Shown here: positions 43,125-50,977 of the stretch, one piece after another
Numbering within the stretch: the first letter of the stretch is position 1
Layout: each line of letters starts with the position of its first letter
Source: Clostridium jeddahitimonense
Lineage (GTDB): Bacteria > Bacillota > Clostridia > Clostridiales > Clostridiaceae
DNA length: 64,000 nucleotides
Direction of reading: 5' to 3'
NCBI GenBank assembly: GCA_000753455.2
Contig: LM994670.1
Coordinates: 1,614,793-1,678,792, forward strand
Notes under the pieces: model-generated
What the model saw: only the letters and a program-made list of their open reading frames with translations
What the model was told of the DNA's origin: nothing
Database searches by the model: none
Position numbers and translations under genes: made by a program

Positions 43125-43955
43125 ATGAAAAAAGTATTTAATGACAATGTAACTAAAGGATTATTAACTGTAAATAATGCAGCTGCATATAGACATGCAT
43201 TATGGAATGCTTATACGGTAAGAGATTATGGTAGTGATTATGCTAAAAGATTCGCGGATGCTCATGAACTAGACTTCCCTAATCCAGGATTAGAGAAGGA
43301 AATGGACTTGTACAATAATTCTAAAGGAAGATCTATTGGTTGTAAAAATTATAGTGGAAATAATGAAAGTACTATAAGTTATCAAATTAGGAGAAATGTT
43401 ATACAAGCTATTGAAAATGGTGAAATGGAAAGAGATGTAGGTACTGATATAGGTAGTTTAAACTACTTAATTTATACAAATAATACCTTGTTAATTGAAA
43501 CAAACCAATATGGCTGGGCACTTAAAAATAATAATTGGTATTGGTATGAGAATGGACAATTAGCTAAATCAGTATGAAAACAAATAAATGGAGGTTGGTA
43601 TTATCTTAAATCCGATGGAGTTATGGCAACTAAATGGTATTTCTTCTATGATGGAGGATCAATGGCAACTGGTTGGATACAACCTGATAGCTATTGGTAC
43701 TACTTAGATCCATTCAATGAAGATATGAAAACAGGATGGAAATCCATAGGTGGAAAGTTGTATTATTTCTATTCACCATTTGGTAGAATGGCAACTAATA
43801 CAGTAATTAATGAATGGAAAATAGATTCGAATGGAGTTGCGACTCCGTTAAGAATTATACAAGATATAAATGAAGGTCTTATATCATCAGAAATTAATGA
43901 AGATGTATTAAGTGAAAATTTAGACACCATTCAATCTATAGAGACTGAAACTTAA
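43125..43955 (+). pseudogene. wall-binding repeat protein with DUF6973-like domain, nonsense-mutated
   Basis: The first 150 codons contain NNAAAYRHALWNAYTVRDYG, RFADAHELDFP and KEMDLYNNSKGRSIG, which resemble DUF6973-type domains. Then come aromatic choline-binding-like repeats: NNWYWYENGQLAKSV, stop, KQINGGWYYLKSDGVMATKW and several more. The TGA at 43575 stands where each repeat has Trp (GWKQINGGWYY), and the frame continues unbroken past it to 43955, so a TGG-to-TGA change is the simplest event. The N-terminus also looks lost: an upstream frame reads SNLGPNEK then stops, joining at a probable frameshift. No signal peptide remains. Confidence 0.75.
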
Positions 43956-44002
43956 TAAATTTTATATCATAAACATTTTCATAATAGAAATATTATCTAC
44001 CC

Positions 44003-44037
44003 AAAACTGTGTATAATATGATGTCTACACAGTTTTT
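44003..44037 (+). terminator. intrinsic terminator
   Basis: AAAACTGTGTA / TACACAGTTTT, 11-bp stem, loop of 12, then TATA. Very similar in its first five bases to the M42-side terminator at 42233. Confidence 0.75.
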
Positions 44038-44227
44038 ATATTATTATAATTTCACTAAATTTAACTTTAATGAAATATTATGCTTGCAATAAAATAAATA
44101 ATATGTTATTATGAATAAATAGCAGTAATGCTAACAAAATAAAAAATAAGTTTAAATTAGATAAATAGTTTCTCATGAATTAGAAAATATTATATCAGTT
44201 TAGAACCTTAATTCAGGAGGAATTATT

Positions 44228-44380
44228 ATGACAGATAAAACATTAGTATGTAGAGATTGTGGAAGTGAATTCGTATTTTCAGTAGGAGAGCAAGAATTCT
44301 ATAAAGAAAAAGGATTTACAAATGAACCAACAAGATGTGTTTCTTGTAGAAGAGCTAAAAAAGAGCAAAATAGAAGATAA
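44228..44380 (+). CDS. small zinc-ribbon protein
   Basis: 50 residues. CRDCG at 8-12 and CVSCRRAKK at 37-45 form two CxxC knuckles around a short linker (SEFVFSVGEQEFYKEKGF), the pattern of the widespread small zinc-ribbon family found alone or fused to cold-shock domains in Firmicutes. The basic tail RRAKKEQNRR suggests nucleic-acid contact. CAGGAGG precedes the ATG by eight bases and an intrinsic terminator follows. A leader of about 120 AT-rich bases upstream has no structure that I recognise. Confidence 0.8.
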   Translation: MTDKTLVCRDCGSEFVFSVGEQEFYKEKGFTNEPTRCVSCRRAKKEQNRR

Positions 44381-44394
44381 TTTTAGATTGTTAT

Positions 44395-44430
44395 AAGACT
44401 TTAGTTTGCGCTAAAGTCTTTTTTATTTTT
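44395..44430 (+). terminator. intrinsic terminator
   Basis: AAGACTTTAG-TTTGCG-CTAAAGTCTT then TTTTATTTTT. Clean rho-independent terminator of the zinc-ribbon gene. Confidence 0.9.
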
Positions 44431-44478
44431 ATAAAAACTTAATTATGAACTAAAAAAGTGTAGTAGAAGGAAATTGAA

Positions 44479-44673
44479 TTGAATAAAAACATAGAAATAA
44501 TATATAAAAATATTGATAAGATGACAGATGAAAAGTTTAATAAATATTTAAAAACAATACCAAAGAAATTAAAAGAAGAATTTAATCACGATTTATTTTA
44601 CAATAAAGGATTGGTAAGATTTTTAGATGTGGAAAAAACACTTAGATGTATAAAAGTGGTATACAAAGTATAA
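44479..44673 (+). CDS. small hypothetical protein
   Basis: 64 residues, TTG start, GAAGGA upstream with a nine-base spacer. Highly charged and helical (KNIDKMTDEKFNKYLKTIPKKLKEEFNHD). No family recognised. It lies between a terminator and an IS1595-type remnant, so it may be real and small or itself a remnant. Confidence 0.4.
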   Translation: MNKNIEIIYKNIDKMTDEKFNKYLKTIPKKLKEEFNHDLFYNKGLVRFLDVEKTLRCIKVVYKV

Positions 44674-44699
44674 CTGGAAAATTAGCAATAGAATAATAT

Positions 44700-44742
44700 A
44701 AAAGTGGAGCAAAGATAATATCCTTGCTCCGCTTTTATTTAT
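44700..44742. terminator. hairpin with IS-end-like sequence
   Basis: AAAAGTGGAGCAA / TTGCTCCGCTTTT, 13-bp stem with one G-U, then ATTTATG. The left arm with its flank AATAATATAAAAGTGGA matches the inner part of the IS-like ends at 40640 and 46291, so it may be another decayed end. Confidence 0.5.
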
Positions 44743-44784
44743 GTCGTAATACTTTAATTTCGTTAAATGGCTTAGATACGCTAT

Positions 44785-45012
44785 ATGAAGATACCAACTG
44801 TCTTTAATGTCACTCTTAAAAGGATAGAAAGTGGTAAATACAAAGATGGAATATATCATATTCAATACGCAAATAGTTATCATAGTAGACTGAAGGGTTG
44901 GATTAGGGATTTTAATGGTGTTGCGACCAAGTATTTGCAGAATTACCTTACATGGCTCAGATGGTGTGAAATCACTAAGAAAGAGAAAGATATTTTAGTT
45001 AGGCTATGTTAG
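44785..45012 (+). mobile_element. C-terminal remnant of IS1595/ISXO2-type transposase
   Basis: IESGKYKDGIYHIQYANSYH, SRLKGWIRDFNGVATKYLQN, YLTWLRW is the C-terminal end of the DDE transposase of the IS1595 (ISXO2-like) family, where YHIQ-x-N-x-YHSRLK-x-W and GVATKYL-x-NYL are invariant. Only the last 75 codons are left, without the catalytic Asp residues. There is no clear ribosome site. It shows that a transposon once inserted here and decayed. Confidence 0.8.
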
Positions 45013-45161
45013 TTAAACTCGTTATTAAATAATGAAACTATTTTATAATTGGAAAATAATTAAATATTTTATATAATATAATTAAATTTGCAATTGTTAT
45101 ATAATGAGAAAATGTAAATAGAAAATTATGATATTAAGGGAGGATTTAAAGGAGGCTTTAT

Positions 45162-45815
45162 ATGAGTAAAAAAATCATTAATATTTTAAATGGTCAATAT
45201 ATGTATGATTATTTTAAAAGAAATCATATTATTACAGAAGGAATTAATATTTCTTTCAATGAGGCTATGTGTGTTGGGGAAGTTAGCAAAGAAATATTTT
45301 CAGATGAGTTTATAAATAAAAGATGCCATATCCATAAAGTATCATTTGATAAGTATAGAGAGATAACTTTAAAAAATTTAGCTCCTCTTATAAAGTTAGA
45401 CTTTAATACAATTGTGTTATGGTTTGATGATGATATGTTTTGCCAAATTAACTTATTAACTTTATTGGCATATCTTGACTATGCAAATTTTAAAGGAGAA
45501 GTATATTTTAATTTAGTAGGAAAAGAATTTGAATTATTAGCTAACTATAATATTAATGTTGAAGGATATTATGAAATATATAAAAGAGTTATGATTAATA
45601 AGGAAGAAGCTAAGGGTGTAAAGATAGCCACTTTAAAAGAAGGTATTAAACTTTATTTAGAATTTTCTAAGAATGAAAATGAGATTATTACTTATATAAA
45701 AAAACATAAAAATGATGATATAGATACTTTACTACATAATTTATTTAACATATTTTCAAATTATGGGTTAGGAGACACTCAGTATATAAATATAATAAAT
45801 CAAATAAATTATTAA
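45162..45815 (+). CDS. DUF1835-like domain protein
   Basis: 217 residues, soluble. It opens IINILNGQYMYDYF and carries NISFNEAMCVGEVSKE, then TIVLWFDDDMFCQINLLTLLAYL. The order N-G...A-x-C-x-G...V-L-W-F-x-x-D-x-x-C-Q-x-N-L-L is the hallmark of DUF1835 domain proteins of Firmicutes, which are of unknown biochemical role. AAAGGAGG precedes the ATG. Followed by its own terminator. It appears intact in an otherwise degraded zone. Confidence 0.72.
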   Translation: MSKKIINILNGQYMYDYFKRNHIITEGINISFNEAMCVGEVSKEIFSDEFINKRCHIHKVSFDKYREITLKNLAPLIKLDFNTIVLWFDDDMFCQINLLTLLAYLDYANFKGEVYFNLVGKEFELLANYNINVEGYYEIYKRVMINKEEAKGVKIATLKEGIKLYLEFSKNENEIITYIKKHKNDDIDTLLHNLFNIFSNYGLGDTQYINIINQINY

Positions 45816-45892
45816 AATAGATTAATCTATTAAATTCAATTTCAGAACTGTAACAAGTTTAAATCAGAATATTAATTTAATACGAACTAACT

Positions 45893-45930
45893 ATAAAAAT
45901 GACTAGTGATATGCACCAGTCATTTTTATA
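45893..45930 (+). terminator. intrinsic terminator
   Basis: AAAAATGACT-AGTGATATGCACC-AGTCATTTTT then ATAG. Confidence 0.85.
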
Positions 45931-46290
45931 GTTTATAATAACAACCAAATGGTTTAACATAGCCTTTTGATAAACTTATAATAAGAGATTATCCAGATGT
46001 TTTATGGTATGGAATTTGTTCAGTAAGTGATAAAGGTTATGACTGTGCACCACTAATTAGTTTTAATAAAAGTAGTATAGTTAAGTAATCAGTTATTAAT
46101 TAATTTAAAAGTTATAAAATTTAATAAGAGTTGGATTTACAAGTATATTTATTTTTACAGAAAAACACTTATTAAAGAAGTAAAGACAAATGTAATGGTA
46201 AAGATTGGAGCGCAGTTAAATTCCAATTTATCTATTAGGTTATCTCAACAATCTTAAATTATTGCGATTTAAAAGAAAAGTGGACAAGGC
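45931..46290. other. degraded intergenic DNA with a short coding relic
   Basis: Between 45963 and 46088 one frame reads PFDKLIIRDYPDVLWYGICS, VSDKGYDCAPLISFNKSSIV and stop, immediately preceded by an in-frame TAG. It has coding-like composition but no start or RBS, and I cannot name the parent gene. The rest is AT-rich without recognised features. The block ends at an IS-like end. Confidence 0.4.
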
Positions 46291-46342
46291 AATTTGTACA
46301 CTTTTATATTGTCTATTATCAACACTGGTTTAAAACAGAACC
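46291..46342 (-). repeat. insertion-sequence-like end, copy C
   Basis: Reverse complement reads GGTTCTGTTTTAAACC, AGTGTTGATAATAGACAATA, TAAAAGTGTACAAATT. The first 25 bases form an inverted pair with 42185-42209 and the remainder matches 40655-40687. It sits about 230 bases upstream of the helicase gene and marks the right edge of the degraded zone. Confidence 0.6.
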
Positions 46343-46442
46343 AAACTTTAATATATTATGGCTGATTGTTGTGTTTTTAAAGGATATCTGTAAAAGAGAG
46401 AATTAATATAAATAATGAAATTTTAAGAGTTATAATATTAAG

Positions 46443-46471
46443 GTTGCAGAGTAATCTGTGACTTTTTTATT
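46443..46471 (+). terminator. weak intrinsic terminator
   Basis: GTTGCAGA-GTAA-TCTGTGAC with two G-U pairs, followed by TTTTTTA. It separates the helicase gene from the upstream zone. Confidence 0.55.
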
Positions 46472-46575
46472 TTTGATTAAAGAATAATTATAGTTGAGTA
46501 GTGAAAGTATATTTGCAAAATATAATTTATAATGTATAGTTAAGAATAGGTTTAGATTACAAAGGAAGTGATAAA

Positions 46576-49365
46576 GTGGGTTCAACTAAATGTACATTAA
46601 GAAAAGAAGTTAAAAATGAAATATCTAAATATATAGATAATGAATTTATTTTAGAGATGACAAAAGAGCTTGTTAATTACATAAAGACAACTCATAAGGT
46701 TTATATAGATGATTCAAGTTTTGATAAAAATGATAAGGATTCTAAGGTTATCTTAAAGGATAACGGTCCATTCAATATTTATGATTATATGTACGTAAAG
46801 GACTTTCTATATGAATTATCATGGGAAGGTTCATATGTTGCAGAAGCAAAAGAAATTGAAGATGGTAATTATCCTAAAGGGGTATCTAAGTTTATACCAA
46901 GAAAGGTTATTGATGATTCAGATGCTGAGTATAAATATGTACCAGCGGATATTGCTACTGTTTTATATAAGAGAGTGGCAGAAGCTATGGAGCTTAAAAA
47001 AGGTGAGTTATACAAGAATTTTAAGAAGAGGTATAATACAGAATATTTATTTGATAGCGTTAGATGGTATAAGAGAAGCAGAGATGGAAAAGTCTATTAT
47101 GACATGGACTTAGAAGAGTTAGATGAGAATAAGAAGATAAAATTAGAAGAGCAAATAAAAGCTGAAATAGGTAATGGATATAAAACTAGATGGGGAAGTG
47201 AAGTTTCTTCAAAGGTAAGCTCATTAGATAATAAGCTTCTATTAGATATTTATGAAGAAGGATGCAAATTGCTAGGAATTCCTAATGAGTATTCTGTAGA
47301 AATAGTAGAAGTTGATAATAGCTATAATGAAAAAATGCTAACTCAGCTTATGGTAGAAAACTGCAGAGATGCTTCAAAGTTATCTAAGGGAATTAATAGA
47401 CTTAAAGTTAAGGTTGTTAATTCTATTGATAGTAAATTAGACAATCTTATTAATATAAATATCTATAAGACAGAAGACCATATGAAGCTATTTTTATCAG
47501 ATGCTAGAGAGATGATCTTTGGATATTACAAAAGTGTTAGCTTAAAAGGCTTTAATAAGGCTCTAATAGATAAAGAAGATAAGGTTAAAGAGTTAATAAA
47601 AAGAGTTGCTACAGTTGAAAATATTCTCTACAAAGATTATTTAGAAGAAAATCCTAAAGCACCATCTATTGACGACATGGAAGAGTTTAGAGAGTGTATT
47701 CCATGGATATGTATAAAAGGGTTAGTATGGACATCTGAAAATATCTATATTAAAAATAAGGTAAAAGATGAGATTCAGGATATAATTCATGATGATCCAA
47801 TAGATGAATATGAAAAAGCAAGAAGTATGAAAAGACACTTCATTCTTCATATTGGTGATACTAATACAGGAAAGACTCATGCAAGTATTGAAAGACTTAT
47901 GGATGCAGAGTCTGGTGTTTACTTAGCTCCACTAAGATTATTAGCATTAGAAATTCAAGATAAGCTTAGATCAGAAAATATATCATGTTCTCTTTTAACA
48001 GGAGAAGAAGAGGATATTGTTTCATACGCATCTCACGTTTCTTCAACAATAGAAAAACTACAATTAGAAACTGAGTATGATATATGTGTTATAGATGAAG
48101 CTCAAATGATAGCTGACAAGCAAAGAGGATGGGCATGGACAAGGGCTATAATAGGTGTATTAGCTCCAGAAATCCATATATGTATGGCGCCAGAAGCAAA
48201 AGATATAGTAATTAAGCTAATAAAAGATTGTAAAGATACATACGAAGTTATTGAGCATAAAAGAGATACAGAGCTTATATTTGAAGATAAGAAATTTGAC
48301 TTAAATAAAGATGTTAAAAAAGGAGATGCATTAGTTGTCTTTGGTAAAAAGAAAGCACTAGCAGTTTCTGCACAGCTTCTTAATAACAATATAAAGACTA
48401 GTATAATCTATGGTTCACTACCATATTCAACAAGAAAGAAGCAGTTTGAAAGATTCTTAAATGGTGAAACAGAAGTAATAGTATGTACAGATGCTATAGG
48501 AATGGGAGTAAACCTTCCTATAAAACGTATTGTATTTTTAGAAACAAGAAAATACGATGGTATATCTTTAAGAAAATTAAGAGTACCTGAAATAAAGCAA
48601 ATAGCAGGAAGAGCTGGACGTAAAGGGATTTATAATAAAGGATATGTTACAGCTACTACTGATATTAATTTAATAAAAGATGCTTTAACTCAAAAAACAA
48701 AAAAGATAGAAAAATGCTATATAGGAATTCCAGATTCATTACTAGAGTTAGATATAGATATTGTAGATGCATTAAAGACATGGAGCATCGCACCTACTAA
48801 AGGATATTATCAAAAAGCAGATGTTACAACAATAATATATCTTTTAAACAGATTAAAGGCTCTTAATATAAAAGCATCTAAAAGTGATATGCTAAAGATG
48901 GCAACAATTCCTTTTGAGGAAAATAATAAGACTGTAATGGCACTATGGGAAGAATACTGCATTATGTATAGCGAAGGAGCAGTAAACTTAAAAAAACCAA
49001 GGTTTAAAAATATTGTAAATACAAAGAAAGAGCTTGATGAACTTGAAAGCTACTATAAATCATTAGAATTAAACTATTCCTTTGGGAAAAACTTTAACCT
49101 TATGATAAACAATAGCTATATATCAATGGAAAAAGAAAATACAGCAAATAAAATAAATGAATTACTTTTAACAAATCTACTTGATCACGAAAGAGTATGT
49201 ATAGACTGTGGTAAGAAGCTAGCTTGGGATTACCCAAGTGAAAGATGTAGATTCTGTAAAGAGAAGATGCAAGAGCTAAAAGGTGAGAGATATAACCATA
49301 GCTTTAGGGGCTTTAAGAAAAGATCAGACTTTAGACCAAGAAGAAGTGGAAGAAGATACTTCTAA
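46576..49365 (+). CDS. Suv3-like DExH RNA helicase with C-terminal zinc ribbon
   Basis: 929 residues, GTG start after AAGGAAG. An N-terminal region of 400 residues without recognised motifs precedes a superfamily 2 core: Walker A GDTNTGKTH near 425, motif Ia APLRLLALE, DEAQ box VIDEAQMI near 507, motif IV/V TDAIGMGVNLPI and motif VI QIAGRAGRKG. T-N-T/S-GKT-H, APLRLLA and DEAQMI are specific to the Suv3 branch, best known from the mitochondrial RNA degradosome. The C-terminus has CIDCGKKL and CRFCKEKM (zinc ribbon, about 873-894) and an Arg-rich tail ending RRSGRRYF that should bind RNA. A role in RNA turnover is inferred from the family. Confidence 0.88.
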   Translation: MGSTKCTLRKEVKNEISKYIDNEFILEMTKELVNYIKTTHKVYIDDSSFDKNDKDSKVILKDNGPFNIYDYMYVKDFLYELSWEGSYVAEAKEIEDGNYPKGVSKFIPRKVIDDSDAEYKYVPADIATVLYKRVAEAMELKKGELYKNFKKRYNTEYLFDSVRWYKRSRDGKVYYDMDLEELDENKKIKLEEQIKAEIGNGYKTRWGSEVSSKVSSLDNKLLLDIYEEGCKLLGIPNEYSVEIVEVDNSYNEKMLTQLMVENCRDASKLSKGINRLKVKVVNSIDSKLDNLININIYKTEDHMKLFLSDAREMIFGYYKSVSLKGFNKALIDKEDKVKELIKRVATVENILYKDYLEENPKAPSIDDMEEFRECIPWICIKGLVWTSENIYIKNKVKDEIQDIIHDDPIDEYEKARSMKRHFILHIGDTNTGKTHASIERLMDAESGVYLAPLRLLALEIQDKLRSENISCSLLTGEEEDIVSYASHVSSTIEKLQLETEYDICVIDEAQMIADKQRGWAWTRAIIGVLAPEIHICMAPEAKDIVIKLIKDCKDTYEVIEHKRDTELIFEDKKFDLNKDVKKGDALVVFGKKKALAVSAQLLNNNIKTSIIYGSLPYSTRKKQFERFLNGETEVIVCTDAIGMGVNLPIKRIVFLETRKYDGISLRKLRVPEIKQIAGRAGRKGIYNKGYVTATTDINLIKDALTQKTKKIEKCYIGIPDSLLELDIDIVDALKTWSIAPTKGYYQKADVTTIIYLLNRLKALNIKASKSDMLKMATIPFEENNKTVMALWEEYCIMYSEGAVNLKKPRFKNIVNTKKELDELESYYKSLELNYSFGKNFNLMINNSYISMEKENTANKINELLLTNLLDHERVCIDCGKKLAWDYPSERCRFCKEKMQELKGERYNHSFRGFKKRSDFRPRRSGRRYF

Positions 49366-49367
49366 TT

Positions 49368-49410
49368 AAAAAAATAACTTATATTTATAATTAAAATTAA
49401 GTTATTTTTT
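49368..49410 (+). terminator. intrinsic terminator of helicase gene
   Basis: AAAAAATAACTTA / TAAGTTATTTTTT, 13-bp stem around a 15-base AT loop. The A and T runs could work in either direction. Confidence 0.75.
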
Positions 49411-49476
49411 AACAGAATATTTAAGTGTGATTAGAAATTAATAAGCTAATTAGGATAAAGGTAAAATGGGGGTCTT

Positions 49477-50046
49477 ATGGCTATAAATATTAAGAATATA
49501 ATTACTAATGGATTATTAGAGTTAAATAAAAATAAATCTCTAGAATCAATAACAGTAAAACAATTATTAGAAAAAACAGGTGTAAGTAGACAAACTTTTT
49601 ATAATCATTTTATGGATAAAAATGATTTGATTCAATATGTATATAATACAAAAATTATTCCAGATTTTAATGATGAAAATAAGAACATAAAATTTTATGA
49701 ATCTTTATTAATTGCATTTCAAAATATGAAGCAATACCATAAGTTTATGAAAGAAGCATGTATGATAGATGGTCAGAATTGTTTAAAGGACTATATTTTT
49801 CAGCATTGTAAAGAGTTTGATTTGAAATGGCATCAGAAATTATATGGAGAAACCATTATGCCAGAAGCTTTAAGATTTGCTACAGAATATCATGCAACAG
49901 CATCAACAAGTATGACATTATCATGGATATTATCTGATATGCCAGTTTCTTGTGAAGATATTGCTCTTATGATTACAAAGATGCGTGGTATAGGTATGGA
50001 AAAACTTTTTGAAGATGGAGAAAATAAAGGGAATCCATATGAATAA
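49477..50046 (+). CDS. TetR/AcrR family transcriptional regulator
   Basis: 189 residues. The N-terminal helix-turn-helix SITVKQLLEKTGVSRQTFYNHFMDKNDLIQ (28-57) is typical TetR. The ligand domain is helical and short, resembling the DhaS/TetR_C_8 type. It precedes an MBL hydrolase, an aldo/keto reductase and a MATE pump, so it likely represses them in response to a toxic or reactive small molecule. ATGGGGG lies eight bases before the ATG. Confidence 0.9.
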   Translation: MAINIKNIITNGLLELNKNKSLESITVKQLLEKTGVSRQTFYNHFMDKNDLIQYVYNTKIIPDFNDENKNIKFYESLLIAFQNMKQYHKFMKEACMIDGQNCLKDYIFQHCKEFDLKWHQKLYGETIMPEALRFATEYHATASTSMTLSWILSDMPVSCEDIALMITKMRGIGMEKLFEDGENKGNPYE

Positions 50047-50049
50047 AAG

Positions 50050-50079
50050 TTGACATTTCATAGAAAAAGTCAATATATA
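50050..50079 (+). promoter_or_regulatory. promoter and dyad ahead of MBL operon
   Basis: TTGACA at 50050-50055 and TATATA at 50074-50079, spacer 18. TGAC at 50051 and GTCA at 50069 make a wide dyad in the spacer, a fitting place for a TetR dimer; binding is inference. Confidence 0.5.
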
Positions 50080-50104
50080 GACTCTAAAAAATTTGTATAA
50101 ATTG

Positions 50105-50158
50105 AAGTCTCCTTTTCTTTTAGATAAAATTATATCATAAAGAAAAGGAGATTTTTTT
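50105..50158 (+). promoter_or_regulatory. terminator-like hairpin that contains the MBL gene's RBS
   Basis: CTCCTTTTCTTT (50109-50120) pairs perfectly with AAAGAAAAGGAG (50139-50150), the stem extends by about four more pairs, and seven T follow right up to the ATG at 50159. The 3' arm contains AAGGAG, the only RBS for the MBL gene. So the same hairpin can stop transcription and hide the ribosome site. Confidence 0.7.
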
Positions 50159-50974
50159 ATGGAAATAAGAATTAATGAAAAGGGGCAGGCGGTTGCTCCA
50201 AAAACAATAAAAATGAATAAAGATAATTTTGATAAAAATAACGAAACAGCTATATATTGGATGGGAAATGCTAGTATGATGATAAATAGCAGAGGGACAA
50301 ATATCATGATTGATCCACTATTAGGAGGATTTGATATGCCATTGCTTATTGATATGCCGATAATGCCTAGAGATATTCCAGCTTTAGATGGTATATTAAT
50401 AACTCATATTGATAATGATCATTTCAGTAGATTAACTTGTAGAGAGTGTATAGATATATGTAAATCTTATCATGCTCCAAATTACGTTGCTGAAGTTATG
50501 CGTGAAGAAATGATTCCAGGGACGGGGCATAATATCAAAGATTCTTTTAATATAAAAAATATTCATATTACTTTAACTGCTGCTAAGCATAATTGGCAAA
50601 ATGAATCTAAAAAATATAATTATAGACAATGGAAAGAAGAAGATTATTGTGGATATTTACTAGATACAGTTGATGGAACAATATGGCTTCCAGGAGATTC
50701 GGTTTTATTAGAAGAACATTTAAATATGGAGGAACCAGATGTTATATTATTTGATTTTGCAGATAATCCTTGGCATATAACGTTAGAAGGAGCCATAAAA
50801 TTAGCTAATACTTATCCTAACAGCGATTTAATCTGCATTCATTGGGGAAGTGTAGATGCTCCTGAAATGTCACCCTTTAACGGGAATCCAAAAGTGTTAG
50901 TAGATAAAATAGTAAATCCAGAGAGAATTAAGGTTTTAGCTCCAGGAGAAAAGTATATTTTAGGAGGTAAATAA
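50159..50974 (+). CDS. MBL-fold metallo-hydrolase (UlaG-like)
   Basis: 271 residues. YWMGNASMMINSRGTNIMIDP is the start of the UlaG/RomA-like branch; the metal motif reads THIDNDHFS, i.e. H-x-D-x-DH rather than H-x-H-x-DH. Further ligands are likely in AAKHNW (H), WLPGDSV (D) and CIHWGSVD (H). The fold binds one or two Zn2+/Mn2+ and hydrolyses phosphoesters or lactones; the substituted second His is seen directly and may change the metal site. Its ribosome site is in a hairpin directly upstream. Start of a three-gene unit. Confidence 0.85.
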   Translation: MEIRINEKGQAVAPKTIKMNKDNFDKNNETAIYWMGNASMMINSRGTNIMIDPLLGGFDMPLLIDMPIMPRDIPALDGILITHIDNDHFSRLTCRECIDICKSYHAPNYVAEVMREEMIPGTGHNIKDSFNIKNIHITLTAAKHNWQNESKKYNYRQWKEEDYCGYLLDTVDGTIWLPGDSVLLEEHLNMEEPDVILFDFADNPWHITLEGAIKLANTYPNSDLICIHWGSVDAPEMSPFNGNPKVLVDKIVNPERIKVLAPGEKYILGGK

Positions 50975-50977
50975 TAT

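Noticed and set aside
43575..43577. TGA inside the wall-binding gene as a selenocysteine codon
   Set aside because: The stop replaces a Trp of the repeat unit, the protein type is not redox-active, and no SECIS-like hairpin follows.
45963..46088. 41-codon frame as a real gene
   Set aside because: It is preceded by an in-frame stop with no start codon or RBS; treated as a coding relic.
48102..48389. 95-codon minus-strand frame inside the helicase gene
   Set aside because: Antisense shadow of the conserved helicase core.
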